A stretch of 64,000 nucleotides of DNA from JACRLV01 sp045863555 (GCA_045863555.1 BTUU01000009.1:62001-126000), one strand, 5' to 3'; positions 41,818 to 51,049 are shown, numbered from the stretch's first letter. A program made the numbers and translations. The notes: generated from the sequence alone by a model not told the origin.

Positions 41818-42232
41818 TGGCGCAGAGCCCGTCGGGCGGCCGCTGTCGGTGATGAGCCGATGGAGGAAAGTCCGAACTGGTGAGGGCACGGTGGTGGCTA
41901 ACGGCCACCGGGGGTGACCCCAGGGAAAGTGCCACAGAAAAGATACCGCCGGGGAGGGGAGCAAGGTAACAAGGGGACAAAGTTACAAGGTTGGGCGACG
42001 CGGTTCCTTGTTCCCTTGTCACTTTGTCACCTTGTTCCTCCTCCCCGGTAAGGGTGAAATGGTGCGGTAAGAGCGCACCGCGCGGCCGGTGACGGCCGTG
42101 GCAGGGTAAACCCCACCGCCAGCAAGCCCAAATAAGGGGCGAGGACCGGCCCGGTCCGTTACCCAGCCCCGGGTAGGGTGCTCGAGCCCGTCGGCAACGG
42201 CGGGCCCAGACGAATGGTCGCCGCCTGCGGAA
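41818..42232 (+). ncRNA. rnpB: RNase P RNA, bacterial class A
   Basis: Catalytic RNA that removes the 5 prime leader of tRNA precursors. Conserved cores are all present and in order: GAGGAAAGTCCGAAC (41862-41876), the CACAGAAAA segment, TAAGGGTGAAAT...GTGCGGTAAGAGCGCACC (42049-42080), GCAGGGTAAACCCCACC, and the final AGACGAATGGTCGCCGCC (42208-42224) that closes P4 and P2. P1/P2 pairing is seen between CGCAG (41821-41825) / GGCGGCC and GGTCGCC / CTGCG (42225-42229). Ends are approximate. The P12 arm is expanded to about 97 bases by degenerate octamer repeats (separate entry), whereas the E. coli arm is about 25. Confidence 0.95.
41951..42047 (+). repeat. Octamer tandem repeats forming an expanded P12 hairpin in rnpB
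   Basis: Left arm octamers AGCAAGGT, AACAAGGG, GACAAAGT, TACAAGGT (41960-41991); right arm TTCCTTGT, TCCCTTGT, CACTTTGT, CACCTTGT (42004-42035). The arms are complementary and, with GGGGAGG/CCTCCCC, form a hairpin of about 40 pairs with few mismatches. Same unit family as inside valS at 52931. Confidence 0.8.
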
Positions 42233-42331
42233 GTGGCGGAACTACCGGTTTCAAACCGGTATATCGTTCACGCGCCGCGGGAGACAGAATTCGGCTTACA
42301 GGCGGGCTCTGCACTTCAAACTTCAGCTTTT

Positions 42332-42380
42332 CGAATCGCGAATAACGAATTTGCTGAGGCCATTCGTCATTCGCGACTCG
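42332..42380 (+). repeat. Heptamer repeat hairpin upstream of the 42402 gene
   Basis: Heptamers CGAATCG, CGAATAA, CGAATTT (42332-42352) pair with ATTCGTC, ATTCGCG, ACTCGAT, ACTCGCT (42362-42389): 17 of 19 positions in the core arms are complementary. Two ACTTCAN heptamers precede (42313-42326). It ends just before ATG 42402 and leaves no ribosome site visible. Confidence 0.65.
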
Positions 42381-42401
42381 ATACTCGCTATTCTGTCCGC
42401 C

Positions 42402-45050
42402 ATGCTCGACTTCCTCATCCACGTGTTCTTCCGCTTCGCGCTTTCCCTGCGTTATCGCATCCGCGTGAAGGGGCTGGATGCGATTGCTGCGCGCGGGACG
42501 CGGGGCATCGTCTTCTTCGCGAATCATCCCGGGCTCATCGACCCGATCATCGTCTTCACCACGCTCTTCAAGCCTTTTCGGCCGCGGGCGCTTGCGGACC
42601 AGGACCAGATCGATCGCCCGTTGATCCGCTCGCTGGCTCGGCGCGTCGGCGTGGTGCCGCTGCCGGACATCCGCAAGCACGGGCCGGGCGCGAAGGCGAT
42701 CGTCGAGCAGCGGATGCGCGAGTGTTTTGACGGACTGCGCGGCAGCGACAATCTGCTGCTCTACCCGTCGGGGCACATCTACCGCAGCCGCAACGAGGAT
42801 CTGCGCGGAAACAGCGGCGTCGAGCAGATTCTGAAGGAAGTTCCCGAGGTGCGGGTCGTGCTGCTGCGAACGCGCGGCGTCTGGGGCAGCCGGTTCACGT
42901 TCGCCCGGGGAGATTTTCCGCACCTTGGGCAGGTGCTGCGGCAGTGTCTGTTCGACATCCTCGCGAGCTTCATCTTCTTTGTTCCCAAACGCGAAGTGAC
43001 GTTGGAGTTCATCGAGCCGACCGATTTCCCCCGGCGGGCCGACCGCGCCGCGATGAATGCGTTCATCGAGACGTGGTACAACGACCACGCGCCGCCGGCC
43101 CTGTATGTGCCTCGGACGATCTGGGAGCGGGGGGGCGTGCGCGAAATGCCGGACCCGGAACCGCCGCGCACGCAGACGGCGACCGCGGACATCCCGGCGA
43201 GCGTGCGCGGTCTCGTTACGTCGCACATCTGCGAGGTCGCGGGCGTCGCGGCGGTGCAGGACTCCGATCGACTGTCTCAGGATCTCGGACTCGACAGCCT
43301 CGCCCGCGCGGAACTGGCGCTCTGGATCGGCAAGGAATTCGGCCACCCGATCAGTGACGTGGACGCCATCCAGACCGTCGGCGATCTGATGCTCGCGGCG
43401 CGGGGGCAGGCCGTCGTCGCGAAAGCGGTCGCGCTGAAACCGGTGCCGCCGGCGTGGTTCGCGGGGCGCGTGCGCGAACGGCTGGCCGCGCCGAGCGGCC
43501 GGACGCTCGCCGATGCGTTTCTGGACGCGGCGAGCCGGGCGCCGGGGCAGGTGATCATCGCGGACCAGGTGCGCGGGGCGATGACGTATCGCGATCTGGT
43601 GACGGCGGTGCTGGTGCTGCGGCCGATGTTTGAGCGGCTGGCGGGTGACCGGCTGGGCATCATGCTGCCGGCGTCGGCGGGGGCGTCGGCGACGTACCTG
43701 GCGACGATGTTTGCCGGGAAGACGCCGGTGATGGTCAACTGGACGACCGGGGCGCGCAGCCTGAAGTACGTGCTCGATGCTTCGGAGACGCGGCACGTCC
43801 TGACGTCGAAGCTGCTGGTCGAGCGGGTGAAGGGGCAGGGGCTCGACCTTGGCGAAATCGCCGATCGTTTTGTCTATCTGGAAGATCTCGGCGCGGGCGT
43901 GGGCAAATGGACGAAGCTATGGGCGGCGCTGGGGGCGCGGCTGAGCTGGTCGAGCCTGCGGCGCGCGAAAGTCAGCGAGCATGCGGCGATTCTCTTCACG
44001 AGCGGTTCGGAGGCCATGCCGAAGGTCGTTCCGCTGACGCACGAGAACATCCTCGCGAACATCCGCGACCTGCTGACGACGTACGGGCTGTTTCGCGATG
44101 ATGGGCTGATGGGCTTCCTGCCGCCGTTTCACGTGTTCGGCCTGACGGTCACGATGCTGCTGCCGCTGACGACGGGCCTGCGGGCGGTGTATCACGCGAA
44201 TCCGACGGAGGCGTGGGTGATCGCCAGGTTGCTCGAAGCCTACAAGCCGTCGATCGTGCTGGGCACGCCGACGTTTCTATCCGGCATCCTGCGCGCCTCG
44301 AGCGATGCGCAGCTCTCGTCGCTGCGGCTGGCAATCGTCGGCGCGGAAAAATGTCCGGAGCGGACGTACCAGGCGTTCGCGCAGCGCTGTCCGGGGGCGA
44401 AGCTCATCGAGGGATACGGCATCACGGAGTGCTCGCCGGTGGTCTCTGCGGTTCGCGAGGATGACCTGCGCTTCGGGACCATCGGCAGGGTGATGCCCTC
44501 GGTCGAGTACGCCATCGTCGACGCCGAGACGGGCGAGGCGCTCCGACGGCGCGACGAGGCGGCGCACGGTGAACCGCAAGCGGGGATGCTGCTCGTTCGG
44601 GGGCCGAACGTGTTCCCCGGTTACCTCGGCAATGCGCCGTCGCCGTTCGTCGAGCATGCGGGCCGGCAGTGGTACCGCACGGGCGACCTGGTCAGCGAAG
44701 ATGCGGACGGCGTGCTGACGTTTCGCGGGCGGCTTAAGCGTTTCGTGAAGATCGGCGGCGAGATGATCTCGCTGCCCGCGATCGAGTCAGCGCTGGAGCC
44801 TGCGCTGAGCAAACCCGACGACGAGGCCCCGGCCTTTGCGATCGAGGCGACGCCGAGCGAGGAGCATCCGGAGATCGTGCTCTTCAGTACGCGTGAGATC
44901 GACCGCGGCGGGGCGAACAGGCTGATTCGGGAGGCTGGACTCTCCGCGCTGCACAACGTGACGCGCGTCGAGCGCGTCGAGGCGCTGCCGCTGCTGGGCA
45001 CGGGCAAGACGGATTACCGGGCGCTCAAGGAGCGCCTGAAGAGCGCGTGA
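42402..45050 (+). CDS. Acyltransferase-ACP-adenylation fusion (Aas-like acyl-ACP synthetase)
   Basis: 882 aa with three parts. Residues 1-235: PlsC-type acyltransferase with NHPGLIDP (H-x4-D) and LLYPSG. Residues 260-340: an acyl carrier domain with LGLDSLARAE, phosphopantetheine serine near residue 299. Residues 350-882: adenylation enzyme with TSGSEAMPKVVPLTHEN, GYGITECSPVVS, YRTGDL, RFVKIGGE and the catalytic lysine in LGTGKTDY. Related Aas proteins acylate lysophospholipids through ACP; here an ACP is built in. ATG 42402 is used. The reaction is probably activation of a fatty acid, loading on the internal ACP, and transfer to a lipid. Directly downstream of rnpB and the heptamer repeats. 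Confidence 0.88.
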   Translation: MLDFLIHVFFRFALSLRYRIRVKGLDAIAARGTRGIVFFANHPGLIDPIIVFTTLFKPFRPRALADQDQIDRPLIRSLARRVGVVPLPDIRKHGPGAKAIVEQRMRECFDGLRGSDNLLLYPSGHIYRSRNEDLRGNSGVEQILKEVPEVRVVLLRTRGVWGSRFTFARGDFPHLGQVLRQCLFDILASFIFFVPKREVTLEFIEPTDFPRRADRAAMNAFIETWYNDHAPPALYVPRTIWERGGVREMPDPEPPRTQTATADIPASVRGLVTSHICEVAGVAAVQDSDRLSQDLGLDSLARAELALWIGKEFGHPISDVDAIQTVGDLMLAARGQAVVAKAVALKPVPPAWFAGRVRERLAAPSGRTLADAFLDAASRAPGQVIIADQVRGAMTYRDLVTAVLVLRPMFERLAGDRLGIMLPASAGASATYLATMFAGKTPVMVNWTTGARSLKYVLDASETRHVLTSKLLVERVKGQGLDLGEIADRFVYLEDLGAGVGKWTKLWAALGARLSWSSLRRAKVSEHAAILFTSGSEAMPKVVPLTHENILANIRDLLTTYGLFRDDGLMGFLPPFHVFGLTVTMLLPLTTGLRAVYHANPTEAWVIARLLEAYKPSIVLGTPTFLSGILRASSDAQLSSLRLAIVGAEKCPERTYQAFAQRCPGAKLIEGYGITECSPVVSAVREDDLRFGTIGRVMPSVEYAIVDAETGEALRRRDEAAHGEPQAGMLLVRGPNVFPGYLGNAPSPFVEHAGRQWYRTGDLVSEDADGVLTFRGRLKRFVKIGGEMISLPAIESALEPALSKPDDEAPAFAIEATPSEEHPEIVLFSTREIDRGGANRLIREAGLSALHNVTRVERVEALPLLGTGKTDYRALKERLKSA

Positions 45051-45071
45051 TGCGTTCGGCGATCGCGCGGG

Positions 45072-45962
45072 CTAGGCCTTGATCGCGTAGAGGCCCATCA
45101 CATCGAACAGTGTCGCCGGCACCACGCCCGGCAGGATCCGGAGCGGCCGGGCGAGCGACGCGGGCAGGCCGATGGTCTTCGCGACCCGTTCGACGAGGTA
45201 AGCGACCGGCGACCAGTTCACTTCGTTCACGCGTTCCACGACGCGACAGCGCTGCCGCGCGAGGATCAGCTCCAGCGATTTCGGCGAGAAGAAGAAAAGG
45301 TGCTCGGGCAGATTGAAGAGGTGCCAGCGCGTGCCCGTCCAGCGGGCGCAGGCGGAGGTGACATCGCCCGTGGAGAGGGCGAGGACACCGCCGGAGCGCA
45401 GCGTCCGCGCCGCGGCGGCGATCGCCTCGTGCGGGTCGGGCAGGTGCTCGATCACATCCCACATCGCGACGCAGTCATACTCCGACGCCGGCAGATCCAC
45501 GTCTTCCAGCGAGCCGCATACGACCGACTGGCCGCGCGAGGCAGCTTCGGCGGCCGCGTACTCGCTGATTTCGATGCCGTCGGCGTCCCAGCCGGCGCGG
45601 GCGGCCTCGTCGAGGAAGCAGCCGGTTCCGCAGCCGATCTCCAGCAGCCGGGGCCGCGTATCGCCGCGCTCCAGCAGGCGCGAGGCGAAGCGGGCCCGCA
45701 GCGAATCGATCCGGCTGAGCCGCGCCCGGGCGGTGCGCCTCGTTCCGCGTTCGAGCGAGCGGTAGTCGGCGTAGCCCTTGGCGGCGGTTTCGGATTGGAA
45801 GTAATCGCGGTCGTAAAAGGCGGCGGCGTCGAATTCGTGCCAGCGCCACCACGCCAGATCGCAACCGGGACAGCGGAGCAGCGTCTCGCCGCAGCGGAGT
45901 CGGAGCCAGTCGGCGGGCTGGTTGCCGCAGGCGGGGCAGAGGGTCGGGGGCGCGGGCATCAT
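45072..45962 (-). CDS. SAM-dependent methyltransferase with N-terminal zinc ribbon
   Basis: 296 aa (ATG 45962 or 45959). The first 45 residues include CPACGNQPADW and CPGCDLAWW, a four-cysteine ribbon typical of methyltransferases in sugar and polyketide pathways. The class I SAM motif is LLEIGCGTGCFL (about 115-126), then DADGIEISEYA and the catalytic-region WDVIEHLPDP. The C-terminus has hydrophobic FFFSPKSLELIL and a final FDVMGLYAIKA. The target (a sugar, lipid or small molecule) is unknown. It follows panB by 8 bases in the same direction and is likely co-transcribed. Confidence 0.85.
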   Translation of the reverse strand: MMPAPPTLCPACGNQPADWLRLRCGETLLRCPGCDLAWWRWHEFDAAAFYDRDYFQSETAAKGYADYRSLERGTRRTARARLSRIDSLRARFASRLLERGDTRPRLLEIGCGTGCFLDEAARAGWDADGIEISEYAAAEAASRGQSVVCGSLEDVDLPASEYDCVAMWDVIEHLPDPHEAIAAAARTLRSGGVLALSTGDVTSACARWTGTRWHLFNLPEHLFFFSPKSLELILARQRCRVVERVNEVNWSPVAYLVERVAKTIGLPASLARPLRILPGVVPATLFDVMGLYAIKA

Positions 45963-45970
45963 GGCCTGAG

Positions 45971-46810
45971 TCAATCGCCCGCCTTTGTGCGCAGAGGGTA
46001 GACGTGCTGCGGAGCGGGGTACGCCCCGGAATCGATCGATTCCACGTAGCGGCGCAGCGCCTCCTCGACGTACGTGTTCATGTCGGCCAGAACGGGTACG
46101 AATTTCGGCGGGCGCACGGCGCTGAAACCGAGCAGGTCGTGCGTCACGACGACGTGGCCGTCGCACGCGGGGCCCGCTCCGCAGCCGATGACGGGCACGT
46201 CGGTCGCGTCGATCACGGCCTGGGAAGCCTCGTTCGGAACGGCTTCGAGCAGGAGCATCGACGCGCCGGCGTCGACCATCCGCCGGCAATCGTCGACGAG
46301 CTGCGCGATGGACGCCGCATCGCGCGCCTGGGCCCGGTAGCCGTCGGGCGTGAGGACCGTCTGGGGCCGCAGGCCGAGGTGCGCGATGACGGCGTAGTCT
46401 GCGCCTGCGAGGGCGGCGACGAGCCGGTCGTCGCGCGTTTCGGCCTCGAATTTCACGGCGTCACAGGCGGCCTCGCCGCAGAAGCGCTCCGCCGCGCGGA
46501 GGAGGCCGTCCGGTCCCGCCTGCATGCTCTCGAAGGGCACGTCGCCGATGAGGTACGTCCGCGGCGCGCCGCGGCGGACGGCGGCGGCGAGGGTGATCAG
46601 GTAGTCGAGGCGGATTTCGCGCGTGGTCGCCAGGCCAAGGACCACGTTGGCTGCGGAATCGCCGACGAGCAGGCTGTGGACGCCCGCGCGCTCGGCGGCG
46701 GCGGCCGTGGGAAAGTCGTACGCGGTGAGCATGGAGAATTTTTCGCGGGCGCATTTCATGCGCCGGAAATCCTCCAGCGTCAGTCGGTTCCGCGTCCGAG
46801 TCTGTGTCAT
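45971..46810 (-). CDS. panB: 3-methyl-2-oxobutanoate hydroxymethyltransferase
   Basis: Adds a hydroxymethyl group from methylene-THF to alpha-ketoisovalerate, the first committed step to pantothenate and CoA. 279 aa. Diagnostic blocks: TAYDFPTAAAAERAGVHSLLVGDSA, VKFEAE, AHLGLRPQTV, LLEAVPNEAS and IGCGAGPACDGHVVVTHDLLG, together giving the metal-binding and THF residues. The start ATG 46810 has GGGAGG at five bases. Paired with the zinc-ribbon methyltransferase downstream. No panC or panD is seen in the window. Confidence 0.96.
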   Translation of the reverse strand: MTQTRTRNRLTLEDFRRMKCAREKFSMLTAYDFPTAAAAERAGVHSLLVGDSAANVVLGLATTREIRLDYLITLAAAVRRGAPRTYLIGDVPFESMQAGPDGLLRAAERFCGEAACDAVKFEAETRDDRLVAALAGADYAVIAHLGLRPQTVLTPDGYRAQARDAASIAQLVDDCRRMVDAGASMLLLEAVPNEASQAVIDATDVPVIGCGAGPACDGHVVVTHDLLGFSAVRPPKFVPVLADMNTYVEEALRRYVESIDSGAYPAPQHVYPLRTKAGD

Positions 46811-46994
46811 GCGGCCTCCCCCGGGACGCCGGGGATCATAACTGTCCAGGCAGCGGCCTTACAGGGCGGCGGCGCGAATCCGAATCGAATTCGCGGCGCT
46901 GGATGGTCGATTCAATTGGATGATAGTGGGGGCGGTGTCAGGCTCCGAACGGGCGTGCGAAGGGCCGGATGTTCTGGGGAGGGCTGGCGGCTTC

Positions 46995-48614
46995 ATGGAT
47001 CACCACGAGATCGATATCTGCGTCATCGAGGATGATCCGTCCCAGCGGGCGCTGCTGGTTCGGGCCCTCGCGGCCATGAGTTATCGGGTGGTGGAGGCCG
47101 ACAGCGGCTACTCCGGGCTTCAGGCGATTTATCACCACCGCCCGTGCGTCGTCATCTGCGACATCAATCTCCCGGAGTTGACGGGCATCCAGATCTGCGA
47201 GCGCATCCGCGCGGACCACTCGTTCGACGCCACCTTCTTCATTCTGATGACCGCCGACCATGGGGAGGAAAAGCAGCTCACGGCGTTCGACGTCGGCGCG
47301 GACGAGTACCTGACGAAGCCTTACGACATTCACCAGCTCCGGGCGCGGATCCGCAGCGGGATGCGCTTCCACCGGCTCCAGGATCGGCTGAAGCGGGCCG
47401 CCATCACCGACGGGCTGACCGGCCTGTGGAATCACTCGCACTTCCGCGAACTGATCGATCGCGAGTTCCTCCGTTCGCGCCGCTACGGCGGGAGCGTTTC
47501 ACTGGTCATGCTCGACCTTGATCATTTCAAGGCCGTCAACGACACCTACGGCCATGAGACCGGCAACTCGGTGCTCCAGCAGGCCGCCCGGCACCTGGAG
47601 CGCAACGTCCGCGAGACCGATCTCGTCGCCCGCTACGGCGGCGAGGAATTCGCGATCGTCTGCCCCGAAACGCCGCTCGAAGAGGCCGCCCAGCTCGCCG
47701 AGCGAATCCGCAAGTCGATGCCGCAGCAGATTCGGATCGCGGAGCAGCCGCAGCTCATCGTGCGGGCTTCGTTCGGCGTTGCCAGCACGGAGGACCCGCG
47801 CGTCCACTCAGTCACGGACCTGGTCAATCTCTCGGACCAGTCGCTCTACGTCAGCAAGCGGACCGGGCGAAACAAGGTCACGGTCTGTTCAAATTCGCTG
47901 TCCCTCGACCAGATTCCCGAGCTGCGCATCGACGAGGTCGATCGTCTGCGCAAGGAAATCGTCGCGCTCACGATGCAGACCAAGGAGCTCTGCCTGCAGA
48001 GCGTCTGGGCGCTGATTCAGGCGCTCGAAGCCCGCGACGGCTACAGCGCCTGGCACTCGCGCAACGTCACGCTGTACAGCAAGTGGCTGGTCGAGGAGGC
48101 GGGCTGGCCGCGGCCGCAGCGCATCGCGACCACGAATGCGGCGATGCTCCACGACCTGGGCAAGATCGGCATCTCCGACAACCTGCTGCTCAAGCCGCGG
48201 GCGCTCTCGCCGGAGGAAGCGGCGGTCATGCGCCAGGTGCCGCTCATCACCTGCCGCATTCTCGAACCGCTCCGCGTCTTCGAAACGGAGATCCTCATCA
48301 TCCGCCATCTGCGCGAACGCTACGACGGCAGCGGCTACCCCGACGGTCTCAGCGGCATGAGCATCCCTATCGGCTCGCGTGTGCTCGCCGTCGCGGAGGC
48401 GTTCGACTCCATCACCTGCAATCGCGCGTTCCGGCCGGGCCGGCCGATCGACCAGACGCTGGAGATTCTGCGCGAGGAATCCGGGCGGCAGTTCGACCCC
48501 GACTTCGTCGATCTCATCGAGAAGTCGATTGAGCGCAACCCCGGCCGCTGGCAGAACCGCATCGACAAGGCCCGGATCGACTCGCCTTCGGATGTCATGA
48601 TCGAGTTGGAATAG
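46995..48614 (+). CDS. Response regulator with REC, GGDEF and HD-GYP domains
   Basis: 539 aa. REC domain: CVIEDDPSQ, phospho-acceptor in VVICDINLP, LMTAD and TKPYD. GGDEF: TDGLTGLWNH, LDLDHFKAVNDTYG, active-site ARYGGEEFA and an upstream RETD inhibitory site, so cyclic-di-GMP synthesis looks intact. HD-GYP: HDLGKIGI is kept but the other metal ligands are altered (MRQVP, LRERYDGSGYP, VAEAFDSI), so the phosphodiesterase part is probably inactive. ATG 46995 is preferred over 46920. Divergent from panB. Its likely output would be read by PilZ proteins such as the one at 11959. Confidence 0.92.
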   Translation: MDHHEIDICVIEDDPSQRALLVRALAAMSYRVVEADSGYSGLQAIYHHRPCVVICDINLPELTGIQICERIRADHSFDATFFILMTADHGEEKQLTAFDVGADEYLTKPYDIHQLRARIRSGMRFHRLQDRLKRAAITDGLTGLWNHSHFRELIDREFLRSRRYGGSVSLVMLDLDHFKAVNDTYGHETGNSVLQQAARHLERNVRETDLVARYGGEEFAIVCPETPLEEAAQLAERIRKSMPQQIRIAEQPQLIVRASFGVASTEDPRVHSVTDLVNLSDQSLYVSKRTGRNKVTVCSNSLSLDQIPELRIDEVDRLRKEIVALTMQTKELCLQSVWALIQALEARDGYSAWHSRNVTLYSKWLVEEAGWPRPQRIATTNAAMLHDLGKIGISDNLLLKPRALSPEEAAVMRQVPLITCRILEPLRVFETEILIIRHLRERYDGSGYPDGLSGMSIPIGSRVLAVAEAFDSITCNRAFRPGRPIDQTLEILREESGRQFDPDFVDLIEKSIERNPGRWQNRIDKARIDSPSDVMIELE

Positions 48615-48677
48615 ACGCCCGCCCGCAACCTCCGTCACCGCTCATCCGCGGGGAACGGTCGATGCGCGTCCGCCACG

Positions 48678-49952
48678 TCATTGACGATTCACCTGCTGGA
48701 CCCAGACATTTCGGAACCGGATCCGGTTGCCATGATCCTGGAGGGCGATCGGTCCGCCGGTCGGACCCTCGGGCGAGCCGCCGCCCGTCTTGTCCGGGAT
48801 TTCGACGTCGTGGTGGATGCGCGTTCCGTTGTGATAGACCGTGATGCGGGCGTTCTCCGTCTTCCGGCCGTCCGCGTCGAATCTCGCCGCGCGGAACCAA
48901 ATGTCGTATCGCTGCCACTCGCCGGCGCGGAGAGCGAGGTTGTAGTCCGGCGCCCGCACGCCGTAGATCGCCCCGCAGATGTTGTTCGCGGGCGGCTGGC
49001 CGGCCGAGTTGAGAATCTGCACCTCGTAGCGGTTCTGGATGTAGACGCCGCTGTTGCCATTGGCCTGACCAGGCTTGCCGTTCTCGTCGACGCAGAACTC
49101 GACGTGGATCCGGCAGTCGTCGAGTGTGCCCTTTGAGGCGATGTTGCCGGTTCCCGGCTCGATTTCCAGCGCCCCGTCCACCGTTTTCCACGGGACGGGT
49201 CCGCCCGGCTTGGCCAGGGGTTCGCAATCGACCGCCCGGCCCTCGCGGTCAATGAGAATCATCGCGCCCGCGGGCGCGGGTTCCCACGGGTCGTTTCCGT
49301 CGAAGACGCGGATCTTGCGCCACCGCACCTCCAGCGGCTCGGGCTCCGACGTGCTGTGCACCTGGAGCGCAATGAACCCCCGCCGCGTCAGCTCGTCGTG
49401 CAGATTCGCGGCCGCGACGCCGTTCAGCCACGTCCTGATCTCCGGGCCACGGGCCTCGACGCGAACCTGGTTCCATTGCTCCGGACGGAATGCCGCCTTG
49501 GCCGCGGCGTTGCCTTTCAGGTCGTCGAGCCAGCCGCGGCGGGCCTCGTCGTAGATGCCGGCCGTCTGTGCCCGCGGCGTGGGGTCGATCTCTACCTGGT
49601 AGCCGTGAACCCGGCCGTCCTGATAGCCGGGGGCGGTGTTGCTGCGGATCTGGACACCGCTGTTGAGCCGGGGGTCCACCTTGAATTCGTATTCAAGGGT
49701 GAAGTCGGCGAACTCGCGGCGGGTGCACAGGAACGTATTGGGCGTGTTCGGTGCGGTCGTGCCGACGATCTCGCCGTTTTCTACGCGATAGGTCGCCTTT
49801 CCGCCCCGAATGATCCACTCCGATTGCAGGTCGGCGCCGGTCAGGTCGATCCAGCCGTCCCCCGGGCTTGCGGCCAGCGGCCCGACGCATCCGGTCGGCA
49901 GAATCAGGGTGACCGCGACCAGCAGTGCGACGAGCGGGAACGACGTTCGCAT
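48678..49952 (-). CDS. Lipoprotein with two 3-keto-disaccharide hydrolase (DUF1080) domains
   Basis: 424 aa. Signal peptide with lipobox LPTGC marks an outer-envelope lipoprotein; GGAGG lies seven bases before ATG 49952. Two DUF1080 (3-keto-disaccharide hydrolase) domains follow: the first with GEIVGTTAPN, FADFTLEYEFKVD, SGVQIRS and GYQVEID; the second with LEIEPGTGN, SGVYIQNRYEVQI and YDIWFRAARF. Such enzymes degrade 3-ketoglycosides in PVC bacteria. It is convergent with the GGDEF gene and divergent from the LolA-like gene. Substrate not known. Confidence 0.88.
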   Translation of the reverse strand: MRTSFPLVALLVAVTLILPTGCVGPLAASPGDGWIDLTGADLQSEWIIRGGKATYRVENGEIVGTTAPNTPNTFLCTRREFADFTLEYEFKVDPRLNSGVQIRSNTAPGYQDGRVHGYQVEIDPTPRAQTAGIYDEARRGWLDDLKGNAAAKAAFRPEQWNQVRVEARGPEIRTWLNGVAAANLHDELTRRGFIALQVHSTSEPEPLEVRWRKIRVFDGNDPWEPAPAGAMILIDREGRAVDCEPLAKPGGPVPWKTVDGALEIEPGTGNIASKGTLDDCRIHVEFCVDENGKPGQANGNSGVYIQNRYEVQILNSAGQPPANNICGAIYGVRAPDYNLALRAGEWQRYDIWFRAARFDADGRKTENARITVYHNGTRIHHDVEIPDKTGGGSPEGPTGGPIALQDHGNRIRFRNVWVQQVNRQ

Positions 49953-50158
49953 GATGTGCCTCCGAGGGGTGCTCGAACGGTATCCCCAGATTTTTCGGAA
50001 GTAAACCAAGGCCGCGCGGGGTCAATCTCGTATTTACAGGTAACAGCGCCGCGCGCCGCACGGGATTTCTTTGTCACGGCGTGAGCGGACGGGTACGATT
50101 CCCGCGAGCAGTGAACTGCTGGGCGGAAGAAACGGATTCCAGATCAGAGGAGATGCAG

Positions 50159-51019
50159 ATGCGCAGGTTCAAGGGGCTGTGGGCGTGTTTCCTGGCGATC
50201 AGCCTGGTCCACGGCGTGGTGGCCGACACGATCGAGGAAGTCGAGAAGAAGCTCGGCGAGGTCTCCAAGAAGGTCAACTCGGCCTCGTACAAGATGAAGA
50301 TGACGTCGCACAACGACATGGGCGGCTCGTCGTCGAAGATGGACATGACGGGCACGGTCGATTTCCAGCGCAAGGACGGCAAGTTCTACATGCGCAGCGA
50401 CTCGGTCATGAACTCCGAGACGAAGTACCAGGGCGGCGAAATGAAGATGAAAATGAACTCGAAAGCCGTGCAGGACGGCGAGTTCATGTGGTCGCTGACC
50501 GAGTACCTCGAGGGCGAACTCAAGGGCCAGAAGATGGCCACAAAAATGAAGGCCCAGCCCGACCAGACCGCGATCGTCTTCTCCAAGGAGCATTTCGACT
50601 ACAAGCTGCTGCCCGATGAGAAGGTCGACGGCAAGGACTGCTGGGTCGTCGAGATGACGCCCAAGATGAAGGAGGCCGGCGACAGCAGGACCGTCAGCTA
50701 CATGCGCAAGGATTGCGGCATCGGCGTCAAGAGCGTGACCTTCGTGGCCGGCAAGGAAACGGGCCAGATGACCATCACCGACATCAAGCTCGACGCGTCG
50801 TTCCCGGCGGATCACTTCACGTTCAAGGTTCCCGATGGCGTGCAGGTCCAAGACATGACCAGCATGGACACCGGTGCGGGCGCCGGCGGTGGCGGCGAGG
50901 CCAAGCCCGCTGAAGAGAAGCCGACCGAGGAGAAGCCGGCGGCTGAAAAGCCCAAGGAAGAGAAGCCCAAGGAGGACAAGCCCAAGAAGCCGTCGCTCCC
51001 GAAGCCGAAGTTCCCCTAA
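50159..51019 (+). CDS. LolA-like exported protein (paralogue 2) with EKP-rich tail
   Basis: 286 aa. Signal peptide (GLWACFLAISLVHGVVA) then a mature domain rich in Met and Lys (SYKMKMTSHNDMG, KMKMNSKAVQDGE) with a LolA-like C-terminal strand FTFKVPDGVQV, matching the 9803 protein. After a Gly-rich linker the last 45 residues are (E)EKP repeats (EEKPTEEKPAAEKPKEE and beyond), a TonB-like stiff spacer. ATG 50159 is chosen since GAGGAG lies at a good 7 bases; ATG 50153 overlaps it. A 14-base perfect hairpin 31 bases past the stop terminates it. Periplasmic carrier role is inference. Confidence 0.68.
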   Translation: MRRFKGLWACFLAISLVHGVVADTIEEVEKKLGEVSKKVNSASYKMKMTSHNDMGGSSSKMDMTGTVDFQRKDGKFYMRSDSVMNSETKYQGGEMKMKMNSKAVQDGEFMWSLTEYLEGELKGQKMATKMKAQPDQTAIVFSKEHFDYKLLPDEKVDGKDCWVVEMTPKMKEAGDSRTVSYMRKDCGIGVKSVTFVAGKETGQMTITDIKLDASFPADHFTFKVPDGVQVQDMTSMDTGAGAGGGGEAKPAEEKPTEEKPAAEKPKEEKPKEDKPKKPSLPKPKFP

Positions 51020-51049
51020 GCGGCGAGGTTGAGCGGATCCTGAATTTCG

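Noticed and set aside
41530..41883. 117-residue frame running into rnpB
   Set aside because: It overlaps the RNase P RNA and a strong terminator.
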